A stretch of DNA of 64,000 nucleotides from JANRKB01 sp033763695 (GTDB lineage Bacteria; Planctomycetota; Phycisphaerae; Phycisphaerales; UBA1924). This document shows, piece by piece, positions 40,681 to 49,920 of the stretch. The stretch lies in NCBI GenBank assembly GCA_033763695.1, contig JANRKB010000052.1, positions 28,430 through 92,429 on the forward strand, given 5' to 3'. Made by a program: the position numbers and the translations under genes. The stretch's first letter is position 1. Each line of letters begins with the position of its first letter. The notes beneath the pieces were generated by a model that did no database searches, was not told the DNA's origin, and worked only from the letters and a program-made list of their open reading frames with translations.

Positions 40681-42004
40681 GCACGCCCCAGACATGGTTG
40701 ACGTTCGTGCCGGTCGGGCCGGTGCGCAGCACCGCGCCGATGCGTTCGAGCAGCGTCGTCGCATCGTGATCGCGAAGGCAGCGGCGCACGAGATCGGCGG
40801 CGTAGATCGGCTCGGGATGAAGGGCCGCCAACTGACCAGGACAGATAATCGCCCCCGCGGCGTCGGTCGGCCCATCGATGCCGTCGGTGCTGTAGGCAAA
40901 CGTCCATGCGCTGGTCTGGAAGCCCCGCTCAAACAGCCCGGAAGCGACGAACAGCGCGAGTTCCTGGCTCGGCCCGCCGCGGCCCCCACTGCCCTCGGCC
41001 CGCACTGTCGGCTCGCCGCCCCAGAGCAAGAGCTGCGGCGTCGCGATCGATCGCTTTTGAATGTCGTACGTCGCGAATAGCGCGTCGCGGACGACATCGG
41101 TCCCCAAACGGATCGCCTCACCCACACAGTTTGGCGTCACGCTGCGGACCTCGACACCGAGTGATCGGGCGGCGACGACAACAGCATCCAGCGCGAGCGT
41201 GTTGCCCGCGACAATGGTGTGACGAACCCGCCGCGTCGACGCATCGCCAGGCTTGGGAGTCTCCTCGATGTGACCGGCAACGCCGGACTCCAGATGAGAG
41301 GCGATGCTGGGCAGGTCGTGCTGCCAGCCGTCGACCCACCGATCAAGCGCGGCACGCGCGTCGGCATACGTCGTCGGATCGGGCGTGAATGGGCCGGAGC
41401 CGATGACGCTCAGATGATCGCCAATGACATCGGACAGCACGAGGCACTCGATGCGCCCCGCACGGCACAGCCGCGCGAGACGACCGCCCTTGAGCACTTC
41501 GAGGTGCTTGCGCACGGCATTCAGCTCGCCGATGGGTGCCCCGGCACGCTGCAGCCGACGGGTCACGTCTCGCACATCGTCGAGAGACAAACCCGGCGCG
41601 GGCAGCGTGAGATGGGCTGAAGACCCGCCGCTGATCAGAACGACGAGCGTGTCGGCGGGCTCGCAGGCCCGCGCGAAGGCCTCGATCTCGCGGGCGGCTG
41701 CGATGTTTCGCTCGGTCGGCAGCGGGTGATCCGCGGCGAGTACGCGCACATGCGGCGCGACATCGACGGCGAACGGTTCGGCAAGTTCGGGCGGCGCGAC
41801 GACGATGCCGCGGGTGTCGGGCCCAAGTCGCGCGAGGGCGGCACGCGCCATCGGCACGGATGCCTTGCCGATCGCGAGCAGTTTGACGTGCCCGGTCGTC
41901 GCGTCCAGATCGTGCGGCCAATGACGCGACACGGCCGAGCCGGGGTCGGCGGCGGCATGTGCCGCGGCGATCAGCGAGAGGATGACACTGCGTGGATCAT
42001 CCAT
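40664..42004 (-). CDS. Glycerate 2-kinase (GckA/TtuD, DUF4147 type)
   Basis: 446 residues from ATG 42004. It phosphorylates D-glycerate to 2-phosphoglycerate, linking glycerate or serine-cycle/hydroxypyruvate metabolism to glycolysis. Family marks: LLAIGKASVPMARAALARLG, LAADHPLPTERNIAAAREIE, LVVLISGGSSAHLTLPAPGL, LNAVRKHLEVLKGGRLARLC, VLSDVIGDHLSVIGSGPFTP, LLLWGGEPTVRAEGSGGRGG and GTDGIDG-type FAYSTDGIDGPTDAAG near the end. Length is normal. It overlaps the 3' end of the M16 gene (convergent). An aminotransferase gene follows upstream at 42050 on the same strand, 45 bp away, so the two are probably one operon. Confidence 0.93.
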   Translation of the reverse strand: MDDPRSVILSLIAAAHAAADPGSAVSRHWPHDLDATTGHVKLLAIGKASVPMARAALARLGPDTRGIVVAPPELAEPFAVDVAPHVRVLAADHPLPTERNIAAAREIEAFARACEPADTLVVLISGGSSAHLTLPAPGLSLDDVRDVTRRLQRAGAPIGELNAVRKHLEVLKGGRLARLCRAGRIECLVLSDVIGDHLSVIGSGPFTPDPTTYADARAALDRWVDGWQHDLPSIASHLESGVAGHIEETPKPGDASTRRVRHTIVAGNTLALDAVVVAARSLGVEVRSVTPNCVGEAIRLGTDVVRDALFATYDIQKRSIATPQLLLWGGEPTVRAEGSGGRGGPSQELALFVASGLFERGFQTSAWTFAYSTDGIDGPTDAAGAIICPGQLAALHPEPIYAADLVRRCLRDHDATTLLERIGAVLRTGPTGTNVNHVWGVLIAAG

Positions 42005-42049
42005 GGTCAGGAGCCGATGCGCACGGGACCCGGGCGACACATCCGCGGT

Positions 42050-43243
42050 TCACGCTCCGGCGAGCGTGCGAAGCCGCTGGATCGCGGTGGCGATGGTCTC
42101 AGGCTTCTTGCAAAAGGCCCAACGCAGCAGACGCGAGCCGTGGCGGGGTTCGTTGTAGAACACGCTGGGCGGGATCGCCGCGACGCCGACGTGCTGCGTG
42201 AGATGGCTGGCGGCGGCACGATCATCGATCGTGGCACCCGCTTGCGCGCGCAAGATGCGTTCGAGAGGGCCGAGGTCGGACATGAGGAAGTACGTGCCGT
42301 GCGATGGATAGACAGCGAAGCCCAAATCAACGAGCGCGGCACTGAGCGCGGCACGATTGGCTCTGAAGAGCTCGATCGTCGCCGCGACATCAGGCTCGCC
42401 CAGGCGCAGGGCGGCGACGCTGCCGTGCTGCAGCGGTGTTGCGGTCGCGAACGTCAGGAACTGGTGGGCGGCACGCACGGCGGCCGTGAGCGGCGGCGCC
42501 GCGATCGCCCAGCCGACCTTCCATCCCGTCAGGCTGTAGGTCTTGCCGATGCTCGAGAGCGTGATCGTGCGCTCCGCCATGCCCTCGAGCGTGGCAAGCG
42601 GGATGTGTGGCAGGGCGGGCTCGAACGTGAGTCGCTCGTAGACCTCGTCAGTGATGGCGATGACGCCGTGCGTGCGACAGAGCGACGCGATGCACTCAAG
42701 CTCGGCGCGGGTGAAGACCTTGCCCGTCGGGTTGTGCGGCGTGTTGATGAGGATCGCGCGGGTGCGGGGCGTGAACGCGGCACGCAGCTCACCTTCATCA
42801 AAGACGAAGCCAGCGGGCGTGGCACGCAGCGTCACGAAACGCGGCACGGCGGCGGCCATGGCGATGGTCGCGCGATAGGAGTCATAGAACGGCTCGAAGA
42901 GGATGATCCCATCGCCCGGGTTGAGCAGGCCGAGCATGCACGCGGCGATCGCTTCGGTGCAGCCGCTAGTGACGGTGATCTGCGTGTCGGGGTCGACAAC
43001 GCGACCCGTGCGGCGTGCAAGATCATCCGCGATGGCGGCGTTGAGCGCGGGTACGCCGAACATGCGGGCGTATTGGTTGTGCCCGGCGGCAATCGCTGCG
43101 GCAGCCGCCTGCTTGGCGACGTCCGGACCATCAAAGTCGGGGAAGCCCTGAGCGAGATTGACGGCATTGTGCTGCTGAGCAAGCCGCGTCATCTCGGTAA
43201 AGATGGTGGTGCCGAAGGGAGCAAGCCGCTGCGCGAGTGACAT
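42050..43243 (-). CDS. PLP aminotransferase (fold type I, methionine/kynurenine transaminase-like)
   Basis: 397 residues from ATG 43243. Class I/II aminotransferase. The N-terminal LAPFGTTIFTEMTRLAQQHN, NLAQGFPDFDGPDVAKQAA and HNQYARMFGVPALNAAIAD are as in the YbdL/KAT subgroup. The PLP site is visible: TSGCTEAIAACMLGLLNPGD, INTPHNPTGKVFTRAELECI, ITDEVYERL, and the Schiff-base Lys in LSSIGKTYSLTGWKVGWAIA; the carboxylate-binding Arg is in SRLLRWAFCK. Likely acts on methionine, glutamine or kynurenine with 2-oxoglutarate or other keto acids. It is upstream of and likely cotranscribed with glycerate kinase. Confidence 0.93.
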   Translation of the reverse strand: MSLAQRLAPFGTTIFTEMTRLAQQHNAVNLAQGFPDFDGPDVAKQAAAAAIAAGHNQYARMFGVPALNAAIADDLARRTGRVVDPDTQITVTSGCTEAIAACMLGLLNPGDGIILFEPFYDSYRATIAMAAAVPRFVTLRATPAGFVFDEGELRAAFTPRTRAILINTPHNPTGKVFTRAELECIASLCRTHGVIAITDEVYERLTFEPALPHIPLATLEGMAERTITLSSIGKTYSLTGWKVGWAIAAPPLTAAVRAAHQFLTFATATPLQHGSVAALRLGEPDVAATIELFRANRAALSAALVDLGFAVYPSHGTYFLMSDLGPLERILRAQAGATIDDRAAASHLTQHVGVAAIPPSVFYNEPRHGSRLLRWAFCKKPETIATAIQRLRTLAGA

Positions 43244-43339
43244 GGGGGGACGATAGCAGAGATCGTGCGCACGCTCACTCGTCGCCAGCCTGCGATCCGA
43301 CGGGAGCAAGACGTTTCCGAGAGAACCGGTTTCGCGCGA

Positions 43340-44236
43340 TCACTCGATATCTCTGCCGCGTATGCCATCAATCGTGTGGCCTCCGGCAGGGTCGTCCGGC
43401 GAGTGCAGCAAGGTCATGGAACGTGGAGGATCCCACACGCGGTGCGCAACGAACCCTGGCTGAACGAGGCGGAGCGCTCGGGTTTGGGCCGCGCCATCGA
43501 CGAGCGCGATGTCTGCGATGAGCTTTGCACGGATTGCGGGGTCGTTCATCTCATCATCAGTGAATCGTTTGCTCAGCAGAATCTTTCTGCCCGGGTAAGC
43601 GACCTCGTCAACGCGCGTCGGACCATGTTGCGCGGGACCGGTCATCGTCTTGGCATTCCAGAACTCGGGTCGCGCGACGAAGGTACACGCGTACGGATAG
43701 CCAACCACATCATCGGGATACTCGGACGTCAGGCGACGGATGGGCGAATCGGGTGGATAGAAGACTTTGCTGTTGGACGGAATGCCGTTGTAGTAGGTCG
43801 CGCGGAGGAAAGCATTCCACCATTCGCTTTGGAGGAAGTAGGCTTTCTGAACAGGGCCGCCGCCGATCATGAACTCACCGAGCCCTGTGGCAACAACTGG
43901 CTTGGCAAAGTTCGGAAACATGCCGCGATAGTCGCTGGTGTATGCGGCAAAGGCGGTGGAGTGGGTTCGCAGGTTGGTCAGCGAATCGGTCTTCCATGCC
44001 GCGGCACGGAGTTGTCGCGTCAATGGCAGCGCCAAGGCAAGAAGAACCCCGATAATGAGTACGCAGACAAGAACTTCGATGAGGCTGAAGCCGCGTGAGT
44101 GACCAGTAGGTGAAGCACTCCGGGCCTTGACTGAGAAGCATTCTGACCACGATGATTCTTGTCGCGGGTTGGTCACGACGACCGCTCTCGACGAGAGTCG
44201 CGCTCCTCGACCATAGTTGCCGCGGGATAACAACAT
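43340..44236 (-). CDS. Type II/IV prepilin-like protein
   Basis: 298 residues if ATG 44236 is used (9 bp after the stop of the upstream gene, so translational coupling); GTG 44176 is an alternative that shortens the leader. The leader ends Gly followed by FSLIEVLVCVLIIGVLLALA, the prepilin peptidase site and N-terminal methylated helix, at about residue 52. The body (AAAWKTDSLTNLRTHSTAFA, AYTSDYRGMFPNFAKP) is like the planctomycete pseudopilin/H-x9-DG type domains, with the block YPGRKILLSKRFTDDEMNDP later. No other secretion or pilus genes are in the window; many such lone prepilin genes occur in planctomycetes. Surface pseudopilus subunit is the best guess. Confidence 0.85.
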   Translation of the reverse strand: MLLSRGNYGRGARLSSRAVVVTNPRQESSWSECFSVKARSASPTGHSRGFSLIEVLVCVLIIGVLLALALPLTRQLRAAAWKTDSLTNLRTHSTAFAAYTSDYRGMFPNFAKPVVATGLGEFMIGGGPVQKAYFLQSEWWNAFLRATYYNGIPSNSKVFYPPDSPIRRLTSEYPDDVVGYPYACTFVARPEFWNAKTMTGPAQHGPTRVDEVAYPGRKILLSKRFTDDEMNDPAIRAKLIADIALVDGAAQTRALRLVQPGFVAHRVWDPPRSMTLLHSPDDPAGGHTIDGIRGRDIE

Positions 44237-44245
44237 CGCGATAGC

Positions 44246-45406
44246 TCAGTTCGAGCGGCTTGGATCAAAGGACACACTGGGAGCGCTTCGCCGCATCCGA
44301 ACGACAATCGCCGTACCAATCAACAGAGCGCTCGAAGCAATCGTCACGATCTGCAACTGGCTCAGCACGCGATTGGTCGGCGGGTCTGACTCCGGGGTTT
44401 TCCGAGTCTGGCCATCGGGCTCGTTCGTAAGCAAGACCGCTTCGGAGCCGGAAGAGAAGTCGTGGACCGCCGCGAGCGCGAGTGCGCCTCGCACGGCATC
44501 GCTTTTCTCGCCGAGTGTCGGCGCCCGCATTACCTTGCTGAGTTCTCCCGCAGCACATGGCGCAATCGAATCAAGTCGCCACTTGCGCACCGTCTTGCCG
44601 GTTGGCGTGAACTCCTCGCCGGAGCTGCACACAGTTGCGTTCGTCGCTTCGTACCGATTCCAATCGACGAACTCCCATCGACGCCCGCGATCCTTTGGAG
44701 ACGGCCCTGACTCCAACACCTCGGCAGCATCGCAGAAGCCCGACTTCTCAAGCGTCTGCCACAGCCCCTCATAGGCGATCTTGAGCTTGTGCTCGGTATT
44801 GACGCCAACGACGCGCCAGCGACTGTCCTTTCCAAACGAGAAGTCGCGCAGCACAAGTGGGGCTGACCCTGCACGGATGGAAAGGCCTCCAAGCGTAAAC
44901 CCACCCAGTTCCAGCTTGATATTGGGTACGATCGGACCAAGCTTCCGGCCCTCGGGCCAGTTCTTGGGGTCAAAAACGTTCAGCAGCGTGCCGCCCACGA
45001 GTTCCCACGCGGTATCAGGGCCGATGACGACGTCGATGTACTCTCCAACGCCATAGGACTGATTGATTCGCGCCCAACCGTCTTTGGAGAACCACGCCGC
45101 GTAAACGTTTTTGTCAGGACCGCTCTTGATTCTCCGCTCGTAGATCTCCAACTGCTTGCGGCTCGGGTGCGCGGGGTGGCCCGCGACTTCCTGACGCATG
45201 CGAGCAAGTTCATCAGCCGACGGGACGGCGTAGTCCTCGACCGTCCATTCGATCTTGACATCCTTGAGCGCGAACTCACGCGATGAGGCGAATGTCGAGC
45301 GAACCCACGCTTCGGCATCCGCTGCATCGTCTGCAAGAGCGGCACTGCTTCCGAGCGGCGCCGAGACAGCCCAAACAGCCATGAAAATCGAAAGGCGGCT
45401 TTGCAT
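44246..45406 (-). CDS. Exported protein with C-terminal membrane helix
   Basis: 386 residues. Signal peptide MQSRLSIFMAVWAVSAPLGS, cut near SAALA. The mature part is a large beta/alpha domain (FALKDVKIEWTVEDYAVPSA, YAAWFSKDGWARINQSYGVG, EYIDVVIGPDTAWELVGGTL, GRRWEFVDWNRYEATNATVC) and the C-terminus has one helix (LQIVTIASSALLIGTAIVVR, ~345-364) followed by basic residues. Two Cys are present, one in TVCSSG and one in IAPCAAG. Base composition is less GC-rich than the surroundings. It lies just before the prepilin gene and probably shares an operon with it; function unknown. Confidence 0.75.
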   Translation of the reverse strand: MQSRLSIFMAVWAVSAPLGSSAALADDAADAEAWVRSTFASSREFALKDVKIEWTVEDYAVPSADELARMRQEVAGHPAHPSRKQLEIYERRIKSGPDKNVYAAWFSKDGWARINQSYGVGEYIDVVIGPDTAWELVGGTLLNVFDPKNWPEGRKLGPIVPNIKLELGGFTLGGLSIRAGSAPLVLRDFSFGKDSRWRVVGVNTEHKLKIAYEGLWQTLEKSGFCDAAEVLESGPSPKDRGRRWEFVDWNRYEATNATVCSSGEEFTPTGKTVRKWRLDSIAPCAAGELSKVMRAPTLGEKSDAVRGALALAAVHDFSSGSEAVLLTNEPDGQTRKTPESDPPTNRVLSQLQIVTIASSALLIGTAIVVRMRRSAPSVSFDPSRSN

Positions 45407-45496
45407 CCCCGGAGTCCTTTCGGACTCAAACTAATGCCCCGCGCAGAATCTGTCAAGCAAGAACGCGATATCACTTCGCCACGAGACTCACTTACA

Positions 45497-45523
45497 AGAA
45501 AACCCCGAGGAAACCTCGGGGTT
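45497..45523 (-). terminator. Intrinsic terminator of the coiled-coil gene at 45569
   Basis: Perfect 10-bp stem (45501-45510 with 45514-45523) with an AAA loop, followed on the minus strand by a T-rich stretch. 46 bp past the stop of the gene at 45569. Confidence 0.8.
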
Positions 45524-45568
45524 GTGTGGCAATCCACAAAGTTGTGCGACCGTCCGCTCTTGTGGATC

Positions 45569-46591
45569 TTACGTCCGCGTCGGCGTCGCCTTGGGCAGAG
45601 GCTGTTCGCTCTGGCTGGGGGCGCGATCATTCCGCGGGTTGATCTCGATCACGGTCGGCTTGGGCGGCGGGAGCGTACCGCGATTCTCGCGAGCCTTCGC
45701 GCCCGCCTGATCACGCATCTTGGCATCGAGGTCGATCTTGGCGCGATCCTCGTAGTTGGTGCTGGTCTGGCCCTTGCCCATGGTGTCGAGCATCGCTTCC
45801 TGCTTGGCGCGGATCTCGGCGAAGCGGGCCTGTACCTGATCCAGGCTCGTCGCGCGATAGCGGCCGTGCTCCTCGATCGAGGCCTGACGCTTGGCCATCA
45901 CGTCGATCAGTCGCTGGTTGCGGCTGATGCTGTCGACCTGGCGATCAAGCTGCCACATCTGAGCCTGGAACTCGGTGTGCTCCTGCTCGAGCTGGCCGAG
46001 GACTTGGGTGAGGCGCTGCTCCTGCTGGGCGAGGTAGCCCAGATCGCGTTCGATATCGACGCCGCGCTGCGCGTACGCGCTCTGCACCTGCTGGATGCGC
46101 TGGGCCTTGGCATAGGCCTGATCGAGCGTGAGCGTCTCATTACCGAAGTTGATGCGGACGACGGCGGCGGGTGCGGCATCAACCAGCGGCGTGCCGTCGC
46201 TGAGCGTCGCGCTTGTGAGGCGCGTGCCGGCCTCGGTCTGGGCCGTCTCGGCGCGACCGATCATGTCGTGCAGCGTGTCGAGGTCGCTGGCGGCCAGCTC
46301 CGCGACGCGATGGCTGACGGTGAGATCGCGGTTAAGTTGCGCGACCTGGGTCTTGAGTTCCGCCAGATCGCCGCGCACGTCGGCGATGCGGGTCGGGTAC
46401 TCGCCCTCGAGGCTCTTGAGCTGCTGACGGAGCGCGACGGGATCTTCGATGGCCTTGTCGATCTGGCCATTGATGACGTTGCGGGTCTGCTGCCAGAGGG
46501 CCGAGAGACGATCCGGACCCGCGACGGCGAGCCCGGCGCCGGCGACCAGAGCGCCGATCAGACCGAAGCGAACCAGAGACTTGGTGAACAT
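45569..46591 (-). CDS. Exported coiled-coil protein
   Basis: 340 residues from ATG 46591, preceded by CAGGAGG at good spacing. Signal peptide or N-anchor: MFTKSLVRFGLIGALVAGAG, cut near LAVAG. Residues ~45-130 (LRQQLKSLEGEYPTRIADVR, DLAELKTQVAQLNRDLTVSH) and ~165-265 (LDQAYAKAQRIQQVQSAYAQ, YLAQQEQRLTQVLGQLEQEH) are two long coiled coils separated by a short beta stretch (AAVVRINFGNETLTLDQAYA). The tail is Pro/Arg/Lys-rich and disordered. This is the shape of periplasmic spacer or tether proteins. It has its own terminator. No family recognised. Confidence 0.8.
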   Translation of the reverse strand: MFTKSLVRFGLIGALVAGAGLAVAGPDRLSALWQQTRNVINGQIDKAIEDPVALRQQLKSLEGEYPTRIADVRGDLAELKTQVAQLNRDLTVSHRVAELAASDLDTLHDMIGRAETAQTEAGTRLTSATLSDGTPLVDAAPAAVVRINFGNETLTLDQAYAKAQRIQQVQSAYAQRGVDIERDLGYLAQQEQRLTQVLGQLEQEHTEFQAQMWQLDRQVDSISRNQRLIDVMAKRQASIEEHGRYRATSLDQVQARFAEIRAKQEAMLDTMGKGQTSTNYEDRAKIDLDAKMRDQAGAKARENRGTLPPPKPTVIEINPRNDRAPSQSEQPLPKATPTRT

Positions 46592-46862
46592 GAGCGTTCC
46601 TCCTGCGTATCCGGGCGTGCCCCCGTGCTGTAATCGGGAAGCGTGGCCGTGGTGAAGGCGTTGTTGGGAAAGGCACGAGGACGCTTTCATGCACGCGATG
46701 GATTTTCGGCGAGGATTGCCGTCGGTGGGACGTTTGCGGGGATCCGTACAGAGCCCAAAGCACGAGGCGGCGGCATGCGGGAAATGCATCGTTTTGGCCT
46801 GAATCACATGGAGATTGGCGGCGCGGGAGTTTAGTACGATCGCGGGCTTCCGGGAGGATCAC

Positions 46863-48656
46863 ATGTCGAACGCTGCTGCTGTCAACCCTGCAAATGCGGG
46901 TCCGGTGATTCCGCCGGTGGACTTTGTTTCGCCGCAACTGAGCCTGAAGGCGATGGGTACGGGCCTGCTCCTTGGCGGGACGCTGTCGATCTGCAACGTC
47001 TATACCGGCCTGAAGATCGGCTGGGGCCTCAACATGTCGATCACGGGCATTCTGCTTGCCTTCGCGTTTTGGTCCGTGCTGAGCAAGCTCAGCGCGGGGC
47101 GCGTCGGCATGATGAACAAGCTCGAGAACAACATCAATCAAGCCTCGTGCTCCGCGGCGGGCTCGGTGTCGAGCGCGGGACTCGTGAGCGCGATCCCCGC
47201 ACTGACGATGATCGAGGGCATCAAGCTTGAGTGGTGGCAACTCACGCTGTGGATGGCGAGCGTGTGCCTGGTCGGCATCGCCGTGGCGATGGGCCTGCGC
47301 CGACAGATGGTGATCCGCGATCAACTGCCGTTTCCCGGCGGCATCGCGTGCGCCGAAACGCTGAAGGAGATCTACGGCGCGGGAGCCGAGGCGCTCAAGC
47401 GCGTCGGCGTGCTCGCGGGCGCGGGTGTTGTCGCGGGTTTGGTGAAGGTGGCGGAGATCAAGAAGTGGGTCGCGCGGAGTGACTTTGGCGCGACGATCAA
47501 CGGCAGCCCGGCGGCGACGTATTCGTTCGCGCTTGATCCGACGCTGCTCATGGTGGCCGTCGGCGGGCTTGTCGGCTTCCGCGCGTGCATCTCGCTCATG
47601 CTCGGCGCGATCCTCTCGTGGGGCGTGATCGCGACCCAACTGGTGAACAACGGCACGGTGGCGGCGAGCCGCGGCCCGATCGGCGAATGGCTGCTCTGGC
47701 CGGGCGTCACGTTGATGGTCGTCTCGTCGCTGGTGTCATTCTCGTTCTCGGCACCCGCGATTCTGAGGTCGTTCCGCCGAACGAGCGACGCAGGCGCGGC
47801 GGGCGGCACTGAACGCACCGACACCGGCGAAGTGTCGCGGCCCTGGTTTGTCGCATCGCTGGCGATCGCGCTGATCGCGACCGTCGCGCTGCAGATCTGG
47901 TTCTTCGGCATCAGTTGGTGGGCGGCGATCTTTGCCGTCCTGCTCAGCTTCGCGCTCGCGGTGGTCGCGTCGCGCGTCAGCGGCGAGACGAACGTGACAC
48001 CGGTGGGCGCGATGGGCAAGGTGACGCAGTTCGCTTTCGCCGTGATCGCGCCCAAGCAGGCCGCCGCAAACCTGATGAGCGCGAGCGTGACGGCGGGTGC
48101 GGCCTCGCAGTGCGCGGACCTGATGCATGATCTCAAGTGCGGCTATCTGCTCGGTGCCGTGGCACGCAAGCAGGTCGTCGGACAGATGATCGGCGCGATG
48201 GCCGGCGCGATCGTCGGCAGCGCGTTCTATCTGGTGCTCGTGCCCGACCCGGCGAAGATGCTGCTGACCGATGAATGGCCCGCGCCTGCGGTGGCGATGT
48301 GGAAGTCGGTGGCCGAGGTCTTCCACAACGGCATCAGCACGCTGCCCGCGGGGGCGACGACAGCGATGGCCTGGGCCGCGCTCGCGGGTGTGCTGCTCCC
48401 GGTTCTCGAAAAGACGCTGTCGACCAAGGCCCGCGTGTGGGTGCCCAGCGCGGCATCGATGGGCCTGGCGTTTGTTATTCCCGCGAACAACTCAATCTCG
48501 ATGTTCATCGGCGGCGTGCTGGCACTGGCCCTAGGCAAGCTCTTCCCGACATGGACGGGACGGTTCTTCGTCACGGTGTGCGCTGGCGTCGTCGCGGGTG
48601 AGAGCCTGGTCGGTGCGGGCGATGCGCTGCGGCTGGTCTTGATGGGAGGCAAGTGA
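46863..48656 (+). CDS. OPT-family oligopeptide transporter
   Basis: 597 residues from ATG 46863 (GGGAGGATC upstream). Inner-membrane secondary transporter of the OPT (oligopeptide/metal-chelate transporter) superfamily, about 14-15 helices. Recognisable: LSLKAMGTGLLLGGTLSICN, VYTGLKIGWGLNMSITGILL, LENNINQASCSAAGSVSSAG, QLPFPGGIACAETLKEIYGA (the NPG-like signature here is PFPGGIA), WLLWPGVTLMVVSSLVSFSF, and a long loop before the second half. Substrate is unknown: bacterial OPTs move di/tripeptides or iron/metal complexes. It stands alone with its own upstream region shared with the coiled-coil gene. Confidence 0.93.
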   Translation: MSNAAAVNPANAGPVIPPVDFVSPQLSLKAMGTGLLLGGTLSICNVYTGLKIGWGLNMSITGILLAFAFWSVLSKLSAGRVGMMNKLENNINQASCSAAGSVSSAGLVSAIPALTMIEGIKLEWWQLTLWMASVCLVGIAVAMGLRRQMVIRDQLPFPGGIACAETLKEIYGAGAEALKRVGVLAGAGVVAGLVKVAEIKKWVARSDFGATINGSPAATYSFALDPTLLMVAVGGLVGFRACISLMLGAILSWGVIATQLVNNGTVAASRGPIGEWLLWPGVTLMVVSSLVSFSFSAPAILRSFRRTSDAGAAGGTERTDTGEVSRPWFVASLAIALIATVALQIWFFGISWWAAIFAVLLSFALAVVASRVSGETNVTPVGAMGKVTQFAFAVIAPKQAAANLMSASVTAGAASQCADLMHDLKCGYLLGAVARKQVVGQMIGAMAGAIVGSAFYLVLVPDPAKMLLTDEWPAPAVAMWKSVAEVFHNGISTLPAGATTAMAWAALAGVLLPVLEKTLSTKARVWVPSAASMGLAFVIPANNSISMFIGGVLALALGKLFPTWTGRFFVTVCAGVVAGESLVGAGDALRLVLMGGK

Positions 48657-48675
48657 CACAAGCCACACGCATGGG

Positions 48676-49404
48676 ATGATGCCGAGCATGAGCCTAAACT
48701 TGTTCATGTCGAAGCGCGGCAATGTGGTGGCGCTGGTGGTTTCGGTCGTGCTCGCGGGCACGGGCGGCATCGTCGCGGCACAGTGGCGCGACATCCTCCC
48801 CAAGCGATTCGGCGTGGTCGCTGAGGGCAAGGTCTATCGCTCGGGTGAACTGACACCCAAGGCGATGCGCACCATCGTCGAGAAGTACAAGATCAAGACG
48901 ATCATCGACCTGGGCGCGGACGAACCCGGCTCGCCCGATGACCTGCGGGCCCAGCGCACCGCCGACGCGCTGGGTGTGACGCGGTTCGTCTTCCGCGATG
49001 CCAGCGGCGGCACGGTGGACGGAATGCCCGGCAACGTGCTGATCGGTGACGCGACGGGCAATCCGAATGCGTATGTGCAGGCCCTGCGGCTGATGACCGA
49101 CCCAAGCCGCCAACCCGTACTCGTGCACTGCGGCGCGGGAACACAGAGGACCGGCTGCGCGATCATTCTCTATCGGCACATCATCGAGGGACTGCCGACC
49201 AAAGACGCATTCCCCGAGGCCGCGCGGTTCGATCATGATCCGCAGAAGAACCCGCTGCTCACGGGCATGCTTGAACGCTGGGGCGAGAAGATCGCCGCGG
49301 CGTATGCGAGTGGCTCACAGATCGACGACCCCGACGCGCCCAAACTCGCCGAGCCGACGCCAGTGCCGAGCACGCTCAAGAGCGGGCGCGGCGAAAAGCC
49401 CTAA
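48676..49404 (+). CDS. Membrane-anchored tyrosine/dual-specificity phosphatase
   Basis: 242 residues (ATG 48676; ATG 48688 is possible). A basic N-terminus is followed by a membrane helix (VVALVVSVVLAGTGGIVAA). The domain then has RFGVVAEGKVYRSGELTPKA, typical of the DSP-like/planctomycete phosphatase family, IKTIIDLGADEPGSPDD, and the catalytic P-loop VLVHCGAGTQRTG with Cys-x5-Arg. The general acid Asp could be in VFRDASGGTVDG. The C-terminus is Pro-rich. The catalytic domain probably faces the periplasm if the N-terminus is an anchor. Target unknown. It lies 19 bp behind the OPT gene and may be cotranscribed. Confidence 0.87.
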   Translation: MMPSMSLNLFMSKRGNVVALVVSVVLAGTGGIVAAQWRDILPKRFGVVAEGKVYRSGELTPKAMRTIVEKYKIKTIIDLGADEPGSPDDLRAQRTADALGVTRFVFRDASGGTVDGMPGNVLIGDATGNPNAYVQALRLMTDPSRQPVLVHCGAGTQRTGCAIILYRHIIEGLPTKDAFPEAARFDHDPQKNPLLTGMLERWGEKIAAAYASGSQIDDPDAPKLAEPTPVPSTLKSGRGEKP

Positions 49405-49488
49405 CGAGTCACGGCGTCGCGCTTGCAGTTGCTCTGACGTCCGGCTTTTCTTACTCACAGGAGAGTGCGGCTGATGCGCCCGTGTCAA

Positions 49489-49875
49489 TCAACGCGGGTC
49501 GACCGCGTGCCGACGCAGATCATCAAGCGACACGAATCGCAGAACCGCCTCGTGCGTTGCTTCGAGAATGACCGGCGGCGCAACGCCCGCGTCCAACGCT
49601 TCACGCCAACGCAGGGCGCAGACACACCACTGGTCGCCAGGTTTGAGCCCAGGGAAGCGATAGTCCGGGCGCGGCGTCACGAGGTCGTTGCCGCGCGACA
49701 CGCTGAACTCAAGAAACTCACACGTGACGCGGCAGCACACGACGTGACGCCCGGTGTCGTCCTGGCCCGTCGTGCAACAGCCATCGCGATAGAACCCGGT
49801 GAGCGGATCCATCGAGCACGGCAGGAGCGGCAGACCAAGAACGCTGCGTTGCGGGTTGTGAACAGGCGCGACCAT
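49489..49875 (-). CDS. DUF2237-family protein
   Basis: 128 residues. Small conserved cytoplasmic protein found in many bacteria and in eukaryotic algae. The whole sequence follows the family: VLGLPLLPCSMDPLTGFYRD, GCCTTGQDDTGRHVVCCRVT, CEFLEFSVSRGNDLVTPRPD, FPGLKPGDQWCVCALRWREA and APPVILEATHEAVL. Conserved Cys and Asp may bind a metal, but the function is unknown. Start ATG 49875 gives MVAPVHNPQRSVLG, a normal N-terminus. Gene stands between convergent and co-directional genes with no operon signs. Confidence 0.9.
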   Translation of the reverse strand: MVAPVHNPQRSVLGLPLLPCSMDPLTGFYRDGCCTTGQDDTGRHVVCCRVTCEFLEFSVSRGNDLVTPRPDYRFPGLKPGDQWCVCALRWREALDAGVAPPVILEATHEAVLRFVSLDDLRRHAVDPR

Positions 49876-49920
49876 GCGACGATTGTTGGCCGTCGCGTGG
49901 TTCGGTGACTGCGGTCGGCC

